Assembly: GCA_011050525.1 (NCBI GenBank)
Contig: DRFO01000023.1
Coordinates: 1 to 64,000 of the forward strand
From: Halopseudomonas xinjiangensis
Lineage (GTDB): Bacteria > Pseudomonadota > Gammaproteobacteria > Pseudomonadales > Pseudomonadaceae
Length of the DNA: 64,000 nt
Reading direction: 5' to 3'
Positions 36,307 to 45,922 of this stretch are shown here, in pieces. Made by a program: the position numbers and the translations under genes. The notes beneath the pieces are model-generated. The model had not been told where the DNA came from and searched no databases. It was given only the letters and a program-made list of their open reading frames with translations. Numbering within the stretch: position 1 is the first letter of the stretch; each line of letters starts with the position of its first letter.

Positions 36307-37506
36307 ATGAATATCGGCATTCTCACTTTCCAGAGAGCTCATAATTACGGTGCTCAGTTCCAGGCTTATGCCCTCCAGACCTTTCTTGGTGATCATCAGC
36401 ACAACGCAGAATTTATCGACTACTGGCCCGCGTATCGAAAAGGCATGTACGACATGCTTGATCTGAGTGCGATGGGCTCGAACCTCAGTCCGTTCCAAAA
36501 ACTGAAAAAGACTACCAAGTCCCTTCTGAAACTGGCGCTCACATACCCCCGGAAAAAGACAAGGCATGAGCGGTTCGAGCGCTTCATGGCCCAGCACCTG
36601 AATTTTTCCGCTGCCCCTACAATCCTGGCAGGAAAAGACATTCCCCGGCACTACGATGCGTATGTGTTTGGAAGTGACCAGATTTGGCGCTACAACCAGT
36701 TCAATAAACATCTTGGTTATGACAGTGTCTACTGGGGAAAGTACCCGGCTGATATCTCCGCCAGGAAGGTCAGCTATGCTGCAAGCATGGGGGTGCTGGA
36801 CCAGGCAGATACTGAACTCGATTTCATTTCTGGCAAGCTTGAGCACTTTGACGCGCTTTCCGTAAGAGAAAACTCCCTTAAAGATCTGCTTCAGCCGCTC
36901 ACCCGCAAGCCCATCAGCAAAGTATTGGATCCCGCTTTCTTGTTGGACAAAACCCGCTGGGCCGCCCTCGCGGCCAAAAACATGGCCCTTCCCGAACAAT
37001 ACGTACTGCTCTACAACCTCAACAAGTCCAGCCGGGCGACGAGTCTGGCTGATGATTTAGCCAATAAACTTGGCTGCGCTGTATTTGAGCTGAGCAGCGA
37101 GGTGGTACCTTTCGATATCTCCCGGCGCTACCAGAACACCGCTGGACCAGCTGAATTTTTGGCCTTGTTCGAGAACGCTACGCACGTTATATCGACGTCC
37201 TTCCACGGCGTGGTTTTTTCTCTGATCTTTGAAAAGCAGTTTCAGGCACTTGGCCTGGGACAAAACGCATCCCGAGTCACCAATCTACTGACCGACCTGG
37301 GGATTCCCGAGCGATATTCAGCGTCTGGAGCGGCCACTCCAGCGCCCGGTTTTCATGATCTGATAGATTACAAGGCGGTGAATGAACTGCTGAGCAGGCT
37401 GCGCGAGGATTCCGTCCAATTTCTTATGGATAACGTCGTCAACGGCGAAAAGGATCCTGTTGAGAAGCCGAAGTCAGCCTCCGTCGGGCTAGCTGAAACC
37501 TATTAG
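36307..37506 (+). CDS. Polysaccharide pyruvyl transferase family protein
   Basis: GT-B-like protein of 399 aa. Family motifs: NIGILTFQRAHNYGAQFQAYALQTFL at the N-terminus (shown in part), DAYVFGSDQIWRYNQF, and VISTSFHGVVFSLIFEKQF with the conserved SxHG near the phosphoenolpyruvate site. Enzymes of this family add pyruvate ketals to polysaccharide sugars. No other polysaccharide gene flanks it, so it is an orphan with unknown acceptor. Base use looks more AT-rich than in neighbouring core genes, which fits acquisition. AAGAG stands seven bases before ATG 36307. Confidence 0.85.
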   Translation: MNIGILTFQRAHNYGAQFQAYALQTFLGDHQHNAEFIDYWPAYRKGMYDMLDLSAMGSNLSPFQKLKKTTKSLLKLALTYPRKKTRHERFERFMAQHLNFSAAPTILAGKDIPRHYDAYVFGSDQIWRYNQFNKHLGYDSVYWGKYPADISARKVSYAASMGVLDQADTELDFISGKLEHFDALSVRENSLKDLLQPLTRKPISKVLDPAFLLDKTRWAALAAKNMALPEQYVLLYNLNKSSRATSLADDLANKLGCAVFELSSEVVPFDISRRYQNTAGPAEFLALFENATHVISTSFHGVVFSLIFEKQFQALGLGQNASRVTNLLTDLGIPERYSASGAATPAPGFHDLIDYKAVNELLSRLREDSVQFLMDNVVNGEKDPVEKPKSASVGLAETY

Positions 37507-37636
37507 AGCCAGGAATATGGCGCGCTGGCCGCTTCTCGCTCGTATCAGCTAAGTTCAGATAGACGAATCGCGATCCAATATCCAGCAACGCTCCTTGCGA
37601 TACCGACCAAGGTTTCTCCGTTCCACGCGCTCACCG

Positions 37637-38521
37637 TTAGGTATGGTCGCCTTTAGCCGCATCTACCTTGGCCTGGGTTTTGGTCTCGAAATCAGTCGCG
37701 TCGTGTCGTTCGGGCAGTTGCTCTTCTGGCTCGCCCCAGGTTCTATTGACCATTCGCCCACGCTGCACCGCTGGTCTCTGCGCAATCTGCTCGGTCCAAC
37801 GGATTACATTCTTATAGGTGTGGGCCTCCAGAAACTCTGCCGCCTGATAGGCCTGGTTGGTAACCAAAGCGCCATACCAGGGCCAGATGGCCATATCAGC
37901 GATGGTGTAATCGTCGCCCGAGATGTATTGATGACTGGCTAACTGACGATCAAGCACGTCGAGTTGGCGCTTGACCTCCATGGTGTAGCGATTGATCGGA
38001 TATTCGAATTTCTCTGGCGCATACGCATAGAAATGACCGAAGCCTCCGCCAAGCATTGGCGCACTGCCCATCTGCCAGAATAGCCAGGAAAGACACTCGG
38101 TACGCATGGCGTTATCGGAGGGAAGAAACGCCCCAAATTTTTCTGCCAGATAAAGCAGTATCGAGCCCGACTCGAAAATGCGAATGGCCGGGGTTACGCT
38201 CCGGTCTACTAGGGCTGGAATTTTCGAGTTGGGATTGACCTCGACGAAGCCGCTACCGAACTGGTCGCCATCGGAAATCCTGATGAGATGTGCATCGTAC
38301 TCCGCTCCGTCAACGCCCTGCGCCAACAGCTCCTCAAGCATGATGGTGACCTTTACGCCGTTGGGCGTTGCCAGCGAATAGAGCTGCAGCGGATGCTTGC
38401 CCACTGGCAGCGCTTTTTCATGGGTAGGTCCGGCGACAGGTCGATTGATTTTAGCGAAGGCGCCTCCGTTTTCGGCGTCCCAGGTCCAGACCTTGGGTGG
38501 CATGTAGGTTCCGTCTGTCAT
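37637..38521 (-). CDS. yghU: Glutathione-dependent disulphide-bond oxidoreductase (YghU-like)
   Basis: GST-fold enzyme of 294 aa of the nu class. YghU binds two glutathiones and reduces disulphides or organic peroxides. Features: an extended N-terminus (TYMPPKVWTWDAENGGAFAK), LYSLATPNGVKVTIMLEELL, the SKIPALVD and ESGSILLYLAEKFG motifs of the glutathione site, and DYTIADMAIWPWYG in the helical domain. The residue after SLAT is Pro, and the Thr-Pro-Asn loop is that of YghU. No obvious operon partner. Confidence 0.93.
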   Translation of the reverse strand: MTDGTYMPPKVWTWDAENGGAFAKINRPVAGPTHEKALPVGKHPLQLYSLATPNGVKVTIMLEELLAQGVDGAEYDAHLIRISDGDQFGSGFVEVNPNSKIPALVDRSVTPAIRIFESGSILLYLAEKFGAFLPSDNAMRTECLSWLFWQMGSAPMLGGGFGHFYAYAPEKFEYPINRYTMEVKRQLDVLDRQLASHQYISGDDYTIADMAIWPWYGALVTNQAYQAAEFLEAHTYKNVIRWTEQIAQRPAVQRGRMVNRTWGEPEEQLPERHDATDFETKTQAKVDAAKGDHT

Positions 38522-38683
38522 AACGATTCTCTCGTGCGAGGTGTAGGAAAGGACCCAGGACGCCGCTTAACATTCAAAGCGAATGCCAAGGGGGCCAATA
38601 CAATAATTGGTGACTTTTGCTGCTGATGCAATTCGGAATGCGAAGAAACTGTGCGGCCGCATTGAATAGCAGCCTGGAATCCA

Positions 38684-38727
38684 GGGACAGATCAGTTTCG
38701 TCAGATGCTCGAAGTCCGATCTGCCCC
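38684..38727. repeat. Imperfect inverted repeat, REP-like
   Basis: GGGACAGATC and GATCTGCCCC face each other across 24 bases in the gap between yghU and the entericidin gene. One mismatch in ten. It resembles dispersed GGGACAGAT-type hairpins I have seen in gammaproteobacteria. A single copy is visible, so its repetitive nature cannot be tested here. Confidence 0.3.
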
Positions 38728-38803
38728 CTTCTTGTTACCAGAAATCGACAACGGCACGGAGCTGATCCTGGCCCATAACTGACGCGCCCTGATCAGCAAA
38801 TAA

Positions 38804-38938
38804 TCAATCCCGCGCTTCTTCCTGAATGGCCTCACCGCCGCTTTCTAGATCCTCACCCGCGCCTTCCATAGTGTTGCAGCCAATCAGGCCAAACATCAGG
38901 GTCATGCTAAGCAAAAGAGATTTGATCGCCAGGCTCAT
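38804..38938 (-). CDS. Entericidin A/B family lipoprotein
   Basis: Tiny membrane lipoprotein of 44 aa, found by direct translation. It begins MSLAIKSLLLSMTLMFGLIG and then Cys21 at the lipobox, followed by NTMEGAGEDLESGGEAIQEE, the standard entericidin mature sequence. Entericidins are toxin/antidote-like lipoproteins (EcnA/EcnB) linked with stationary-phase lysis in E. coli. In pseudomonads a single copy is common. AGGAG six bases before the ATG supports expression. No partner gene is visible within a few hundred bases. Confidence 0.88.
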   Translation of the reverse strand: MSLAIKSLLLSMTLMFGLIGCNTMEGAGEDLESGGEAIQEEARD

Positions 38939-39217
38939 AATTAACTCCTAATCGAACGCTTCGAAAAAATGAAGCAAAAGAATCACAACGGCGAAATAGT
39001 GCCAATAGTTGGCTGAAGCCGCTGCGACACATTCTGGGACAAGCCTCCAACTCCAACAGGAGAGGCGGCAGATTTTCCGGCCCCAGCTCAAGCTTAGGCC
39101 TGTCGAAAGCGAAACGGTTCAATTGATGGTCAGAGTTGAGTTTAAATCGTTGATTCATCCATACATTGCTCGCCTATTCGTAGAGCCACTGCGCTCGCCG
39201 AGTCGTTATAAGCTCCC
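38939..39217. other. Intergenic region without a recognisable gene
   Basis: This is most of the 396-base gap between the divergent entericidin and cache-protein genes. It should contain the entericidin promoter on the minus strand, but no clear boxes were found. The right end leads into the FliA-type promoter at 39218. No small ORF with a good ribosome-binding site was seen. Confidence 0.4.
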
Positions 39218-39244
39218 TAAAGATTTTTTCCCTTTCGCCGATAT
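39218..39244 (+). promoter_or_regulatory. Sigma28 (FliA) type promoter
   Basis: TAAAGATT, 11 bases, GCCGATAT, against the flagellar sigma28 consensus TAAAGTTT-N11-GCCGATAA: one mismatch in each box and exact spacing. It lies about 90 bases before the cache-protein gene and would drive it and the chemoreceptor behind it. Confidence 0.75.
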
Positions 39245-39334
39245 CTTGAAAAGGCACCTGTGCCATCAACAATAAAATACCAAAGCATTCGCTGTTGCTG
39301 AAGGTACTGGACTACCCGAGAAGGGAGAAATTTC

Positions 39335-39805
39335 ATGCTACGTTCAAGGTTCAACAGCGTCGTCCGCGCTGTGGCGATTACCGTTCTCATCGCTCCCATT
39401 ACCGCTTTTGCCGGTCCGAAGGAAGACGCCGTCGATATGGTCGACCGAGCGTATGACTTCTGGCACACCCACGGCCGCGAGGCCGCGATACAGGCCTTCC
39501 ACGATCCCAACGGCGAATTCATCAAGGGTGATCTCTATATCTGGGTCAGCACGGGAGACGGAGTGATCATCGCCCATGGCGGCACCCCCGCGCTGGCGGG
39601 CAAAAATCTCGGCGGCATGAAACTGCCCGACGGCAGGAAGTTTGTTGAAGAAGTCCAGAAGGCGACCAGCACAGACGGCCAAGGCTGGGTGAGCTACACC
39701 TGGACCCACCCTGTGACCAGAAAGCCCGGCATGAAAATGACCTACGTCCGCGACCTGAGCCCGGACCGCACCGCAGTCGGCGTTGGAATCTACGTCGAGG
39801 AGTAA
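39335..39805 (+). CDS. Periplasmic cache-domain protein
   Basis: Secreted sensor-type protein (156 aa) with a cleavable signal peptide (about 1-26, ending AFA) and a single Cache-like domain (DMVDRAYDFWHTHGREAAIQ, then FIKGDLYIWVSTGDGVIIAH and GKNLGGMKLPDGRKF). Stand-alone cache proteins of this type often accompany chemoreceptors or kinases. The GWVSYTWTHPVTRKPGMKMT stretch forms the ligand-pocket half. AAGGGAG precedes the ATG. It is followed 51 bases later by an MCP and stands behind a FliA-type promoter, which suggests it delivers a small-molecule signal to that MCP. Confidence 0.82.
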   Translation: MLRSRFNSVVRAVAITVLIAPITAFAGPKEDAVDMVDRAYDFWHTHGREAAIQAFHDPNGEFIKGDLYIWVSTGDGVIIAHGGTPALAGKNLGGMKLPDGRKFVEEVQKATSTDGQGWVSYTWTHPVTRKPGMKMTYVRDLSPDRTAVGVGIYVEE

Positions 39806-39818
39806 CGAAGGATGCCTA

Positions 39819-39838
39819 GACCGGTCCCCAGACCGGTC
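39819..39838 (+). repeat. Intercistronic hairpin between cache gene and chemoreceptor gene
   Basis: GACCGGTC-CCCA-GACCGGTC: two copies of an 8-base palindrome that also form an 8-bp hairpin. There is no T run, so it is more likely an mRNA-stability or attenuation element, or a palindromic binding site, than a terminator. Confidence 0.5.
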
Positions 39839-39856
39839 ATTTAGCGGACAAACCTC

Positions 39857-41473
39857 ATGAAGCTGAAAATCAAAGGGAAGCTGCTCGCAGCGCCATTGGT
39901 CGCCGTAGCGATGATGACTGCAATGGGCGGGGTGAACTACTACACCGCGACCGTCCAGAAAGACAATACTATCGAAAGCTTTGAGCACAACTTTCAGCGC
40001 GTGCAGATTATTTCCGCCCTGCTGAGCAAGCTAGGTTCGTTACACGCCGCCGGCTGGCGCGTCATAAGCTTCTCGGGCTGGGACCAGGCCGGTGACAGCG
40101 CAGGAGCCTTCTCTGCGATCATAGAGGCGACGAAGCAGGAACAGGCCAGGCTCATCAGTCTCGCTCAAGACGAGCGTATTCATCCAAGTACCCGCGAACT
40201 GCTGGCAAAGGCCTTGGCACTACTCAACGAGTACGTCGCGGCGCTGGAAAACACGTCCACGGTTGTCGGTATCGAGGTCAGCGCGGCGAGCATGATCATG
40301 GAGCAGGCCGACAACCAGCTCAAGCTACTGGTAGAAGGTCTGGAAGCGGAGGCCAGCAGCGATAACCACGGCATGATTGAGCGTTCCCGAGTGCAGGCCA
40401 ATACCGCCATCATGATTTCGCTGGCCCTTGCACTGACGGGGATCATTCTATCGCTGCTGGTGTCACTGAATATCGCGCGCAAGCTGACCGAGCAAATCAA
40501 GACTAGCCGCAAAGCCATCAAAATTGCATCGGCGGGCGACCTGACCTGCCGAATCAAGGTTACATCCGATGACGAGCTAGGCGATCTCGCCATCAATTTC
40601 AATGAGTTGATCGAGAAGCTTCAGACCGATGTGATCGGTACGCTGGTCACGACCTCAAGCAAGCTGACCGAAGCTGCCGATGCCGTTGACGGCGCCAGCC
40701 GCAGCACGGTCGGCGGCGCTCAGCATCAGCGCGTCGAAATGGAGCAAGTCGCCGCTGCGATCCATCAAATGGTGTTTACTTTCCACGAACTGGCCAAGCT
40801 CGCCACGCAAACCGCCGATGCCGCCAATGCGGCAGACAACGCTATCGTTCGCAACAACGAGGCCATGCACGATACGGTCGATTCAGTAGCCAGCCTGGCA
40901 AGCAAGCTTGAGAAGGGTACCGAAACAGTCAAACATCTGCTGGAAGAAAGCGAGCAGGTAGGCAAGGTGCTCGGCGTCATCCGTCAGGTAGCAGAGCAGA
41001 CCAACCTGTTGGCTCTCAACGCAGCCATCGAGGCCGCTCGTGCCGGCGAGCAAGGACGCGGCTTTGCGGTGGTGGCCGACGAGGTGCGCGTACTGGCGCA
41101 GCGCACGCAGACATCAGCCGAAGAAATTCAGACGATCATCGCCTCTTTGCAGGCCAGGGTCGACCAGGTAGCCGCCGTGATGAGCAGCGGCCATGAGCTC
41201 GTAGGCATGAGCGTCCGCAGCGCATCCGGCGCAGAGGAAGCTCTGAAAACGATGGATGAGGCGGTCACGACTATCATGGGCATGACCACCCAGACCGCAA
41301 CCGCCGTGGAAGAGCAGAATCAGGTTTCCAAAAATATTGACGCAGGGATACAGAGAATCACCGAAGTGACGGCGCAAACCGAAAAGCTGGCGAACGACAC
41401 CCAAACCGCCAGTGATTCTCTTAAGCGTTCCTCCGCCGATATGCGCAAGCTGATCGGCGCCTACAGAATTTAA
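39857..41473 (+). CDS. Methyl-accepting chemotaxis protein (4-helix-bundle type)
   Basis: Inner-membrane chemoreceptor of 538 aa. TM1 about 8-28, periplasmic four-helix-bundle ligand domain about 30-181, TM2 about 182-205, HAMP about 206-260, cytoplasmic signalling domain to the end with the conserved hairpin tip [20 protein letters not shown]. No C-terminal CheR-binding pentapeptide is present. It probably responds through the cache protein encoded just upstream and is expressed with it from a FliA-type promoter, placing it in the flagellar regulon. Ligand unknown. Confidence 0.95.
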   Translation: MKLKIKGKLLAAPLVAVAMMTAMGGVNYYTATVQKDNTIESFEHNFQRVQIISALLSKLGSLHAAGWRVISFSGWDQAGDSAGAFSAIIEATKQEQARLISLAQDERIHPSTRELLAKALALLNEYVAALENTSTVVGIEVSAASMIMEQADNQLKLLVEGLEAEASSDNHGMIERSRVQANTAIMISLALALTGIILSLLVSLNIARKLTEQIKTSRKAIKIASAGDLTCRIKVTSDDELGDLAINFNELIEKLQTDVIGTLVTTSSKLTEAADAVDGASRSTVGGAQHQRVEMEQVAAAIHQMVFTFHELAKLATQTADAANAADNAIVRNNEAMHDTVDSVASLASKLEKGTETVKHLLEESEQVGKVLGVIRQVAEQTNLLALNAAIEAARAGEQGRGFAVVADEVRVLAQRTQTSAEEIQTIIASLQARVDQVAAVMSSGHELVGMSVRSASGAEEALKTMDEAVTTIMGMTTQTATAVEEQNQVSKNIDAGIQRITEVTAQTEKLANDTQTASDSLKRSSADMRKLIGAYRI

Positions 41474-41578
41474 TGTGCTCGAGCCACCGCGGCTTGCCTC
41501 CGTGTCTGCCGGCGTCGGAGATCCAGAGCTTGAGAACAGTCCCAGAATTCTGAGCTCAGCTATGCCAATTCATCAACT

Positions 41579-41881
41579 TCAAGACAGGGGCGCCATACAG
41601 TGGCTGCACCTGCTGCTCCAAGGATGATGAAAACCGCCAGGCTCATCGGGGTCCGGAACGATAAGCGCCTTGCGCCCGCACACCTTGCAGATCACCAGAT
41701 TTGATAAAGCCAGGGCAGCAAAGAGTCCCACGAGCCCTGCCACCACAACCGAGAAGAACGGCAAGGACGGCATGTCCAGCAGCGCTTCCATATCTATTGT
41801 GGCCAAGACAAAGCCTGCACCCACCGGCGCAAACATAGCGAGAAGCGAGCCATACCAAAGCCACCGAACCAGGAAATACAT
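41579..41881 (-). CDS. Small membrane protein with zinc-ribbon-like C-terminus, unrecognised
   Basis: Predicted inner-membrane protein of 100 aa. Two hydrophobic helices (about 4-28 and 44-64) are followed by a soluble tail with CKVCGRKALIVPDPDEPGG and CSHC, a CxxC...CxxC zinc-ribbon-like set. I do not recognise the family. The ATG at 41881 lies eight bases after GGAG. An in-frame TTG at 41923 would add 14 residues but has no ribosome-binding site. Isolated between the chemoreceptor and a racemase gene. Confidence 0.6.
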   Translation of the reverse strand: MYFLVRWLWYGSLLAMFAPVGAGFVLATIDMEALLDMPSLPFFSVVVAGLVGLFAALALSNLVICKVCGRKALIVPDPDEPGGFHHPWSSRCSHCMAPLS

Positions 41882-41960
41882 GAACGAACGCTTCTCCGCG
41901 GGTTTAACAATGCCGTGTGCCAAAAGAGTGACGATTTAACCATCACTATGGCTGCAATGG

Positions 41961-42656
41961 TTAAACTCTTTCCAGCGCGAGCTCGACCGCCTGATTCACG
42001 TGGATTTCTGTCGTGTCGTAGAGCTTCACTTTTGTATCTGAACCTTGAACCAGGAGCCCTATTTCAGTACATCCCAAAATCACTGCCCTAGCCCCGTCAC
42101 CCGCCAGGGTTGAGATCACATCAAGGTAGGCCGCCTTTGAATCAGGATTGATTACTCCCAGACATAGCTCGTCATAGATTACCGCATGAACAACTTTCCG
42201 CTGCGCATCGCTCGGCACGATGACTTTTATCCCATGCCCTTGAAGCCGATCACGATAAAAAGCTTGCTCCATAGTGAACCTGGTACCGAGCAATCCTACG
42301 CAATCTATCCCGTCCCGTAGCAATACGTTGGCTGTTGCATCTGCGATGTGCAGCAGCGGCAAGCTCACTGCTTGCTCTATTTGAGGCGCAACCTTATGCA
42401 TGGTATTGGTACAAATGAGCAGAAAATCTGCGCCAGCAGCCTGAACCGACCGGGCTGCTGACGTCAGTATCTGGGCAGCTGCGTCCCAGTCACCTCGCTG
42501 CTGAAGTGCTTCAATCTCGGAAAAATCGACGCTGTAGAGAACGAGCTTTGCTGAGTGGAGCCCACCCAGTTGCTCTCGCACCTTCTGGTTCAACAAGCGG
42601 TAATACGTTTGGGTTGATTCCCAACTCATACCGCCAATCAATCCCATCGTTTTCAT
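41961..42656 (-). CDS. Aspartate/glutamate racemase family protein (YgeA-like)
   Basis: Cofactor-independent amino-acid racemase, 231 aa. The N-terminus KTMGLIGGMSWESTQTYYR is characteristic. The two catalytic cysteines lie in LLICTNTMHK and VILGCTEIGLL. YgeA-type enzymes racemise homoserine, lysine or other amino acids with broad specificity, so D-amino-acid production for cell wall or signalling is possible. The substrate cannot be predicted. No operon partner. Confidence 0.92.
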   Translation of the reverse strand: MKTMGLIGGMSWESTQTYYRLLNQKVREQLGGLHSAKLVLYSVDFSEIEALQQRGDWDAAAQILTSAARSVQAAGADFLLICTNTMHKVAPQIEQAVSLPLLHIADATANVLLRDGIDCVGLLGTRFTMEQAFYRDRLQGHGIKVIVPSDAQRKVVHAVIYDELCLGVINPDSKAAYLDVISTLAGDGARAVILGCTEIGLLVQGSDTKVKLYDTTEIHVNQAVELALERV

Positions 42657-42905
42657 ATGGCATCTCCGTGTCCCAACATTTCATCCACCATAAGGCGGGC
42701 AAGTTTTCACCTCAACACAGGCCCATTGACGCAAAGTCTCCAAGTTAGCTCTACGATAATACCCAGCCGCGCGCTTTTGGCTAGGCGCTGCCTACAATGA
42801 ATGAAAGACCTGGGTCGTTTCAGATGTTCGGCTTTGTGACGCAGTGCAAGAAGATATGACCAGCCTTGTTTATCATTCATTTCTTTTAAAGGATATGGAG
42901 AAGGC

Positions 42906-43349
42906 ATGCGTTGCCCCACCATTTATGGACTGAAATTCGGCAAATCGGATCTTGATGCGCTTCGGCGTATCAGAGAACTTCCAAGAAACCGCAAGTTGTT
43001 GGAAGTTTCGCTACCCGCAGGTGTGCTGGCCAACATATTCCTGGGAAACAACCCGGCGCAAATCATGTACAACGTCAGCGGAACAGATTGGACGCATCTC
43101 GCCCAGGCGATGATTGCGGCTTCAGCTATCGAACGAAATGTTTTTATCCAGACGGCAAGGTTGCAACAGTTACGCGCCGGTTCTACTCCGAACCAACGGC
43201 AATTCTGGAAAGCGGTTGAAAGTGGATGTCAGGGGGTACTGAATGAAAACGGTGTGTATGTTACTGGCCCTGCTATTCTGGGCGTCGGCAGTCAGGTCCG
43301 AGCAAATCGGTGGGGCGGAGTATTTGCAGGACACCTTGCGGCGATATGA
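42906..43349 (+). pseudogene. Unrecognised protein gene, probably frameshifted near its 3' end
   Basis: Reading frame of 147 aa without a family I recognise; soluble, mixed alpha/beta, beginning MRCPTIYGLKFGKSDLDALR with GGAG five bases before the ATG. As it stands it overlaps the next gene by 107 bases in another frame. Removing one G from the run of five at 43232-43236 makes the frame read CAG GGG TAC TGA directly followed by the ATG of the next gene, giving a 111-residue product and a normal junction. The observed extension of about 35 residues is therefore suspected to be an artefact of a one-base insertion. Lower-GC composition suggests acquired DNA. Confidence 0.6.
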
Positions 43350-43755
43350 GAGTAAGCTGCAGAAATGCATGGACATTCAACGGGAGGCTGTGCCGGCGGG
43401 TCCTGCAGTCATGTCAGCTTTGCAGAAATATCCGGTAGAGCAGGCGAATACGTTTCTGATGACGCGTGCAGCTGAAATGGAAGATGCCTGTGTAGGATCT
43501 GAACTGGCGGAGCTGGCATCTGCTTTACACCTGTTGGCTGAAGGTGCAGATCCCGGCGAAGAATTACAGTCAATCATGGATCAGACGCGCTCAGCGATTT
43601 TCTCCCATGCGCGCTGGGGTTTGAAGCAACGATATCTTGACCTGCCGACAGATCTGAAAAGTGATCTCGAAAAATATGATATTTTTCAACGGCCTTTCAA
43701 TTCATTGCTGATCAGAGAAAGTCTTGAATCCGGGACCGCCGATTTGGTTCCGTAG
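43243..43755 (+). CDS. Secreted hypothetical protein, unrecognised
   Basis: Protein of 170 aa with a clear signal peptide (MKTVCMLLALLFWASAVRS, cleavage near residue 19) and an acidic helical mature part with two Cys (KCMDIQ and DACVGSE) that could pair in the periplasm. Family unknown. AGGGGG six bases upstream of the ATG. It directly follows the frame-disrupted gene, whose repaired stop would abut this start, so the two probably form one operon and act together. Confidence 0.7.
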   Translation: MKTVCMLLALLFWASAVRSEQIGGAEYLQDTLRRYESKLQKCMDIQREAVPAGPAVMSALQKYPVEQANTFLMTRAAEMEDACVGSELAELASALHLLAEGADPGEELQSIMDQTRSAIFSHARWGLKQRYLDLPTDLKSDLEKYDIFQRPFNSLLIRESLESGTADLVP

Positions 43756-43934
43756 CTAGTCATGGGCATCGGTTACATGGAATCGGCGATATCACCGATG
43801 CGAGAGGCAATCAGATTATTCAGCGGCACCTCATCCGGACTGTCCCGTTGCCCAGCATCCTTCGCTTGCTAGGATTGCTACTGAAATAGCGCTTTTGTCG
43901 TTAAGCCTTAACGAGCGCAGAAAGCAGAACACAC

Positions 43935-43963
43935 AAAAAACCCACCTCGAGGGTGGGTTTTTC
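43935..43963 (-). terminator. Rho-independent terminator of typA
   Basis: Arms AAAAACCCACC and GGTGGGTTTTT around a 5-base loop, followed on the minus strand by a T run. It lies 17 bases after the typA stop. The A/T symmetry makes it potentially bidirectional for the plus-strand gene pair too. Confidence 0.85.
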
Positions 43964-43979
43964 AAAACGCTAGCAGCAA

Positions 43980-45791
<1,812 letters not shown>

Positions 45792-45847
45792 AATGGACGT
45801 CCTGGAATGGCGCGGCAAACGGCCGGCTAACAAAAAATGAGGGAGGC

Positions 45848-45875
45848 ATTATACAGAGACAGCCGTGACAGTGTA
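45848..45875 (-). promoter_or_regulatory. Candidate promoter of typA
   Basis: On the minus strand a consensus TATAAT lies about 57 bases before the GTG start, with TACACT 16 bases upstream as a poor -35 box. The -10 box is convincing, the -35 box is not. Confidence 0.4.
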
Positions 45876-45922
45876 TGTTTTTTGTACGGCTTGCCGTGCT
45901 CAAAACCCGTTTGCGAGACTAA

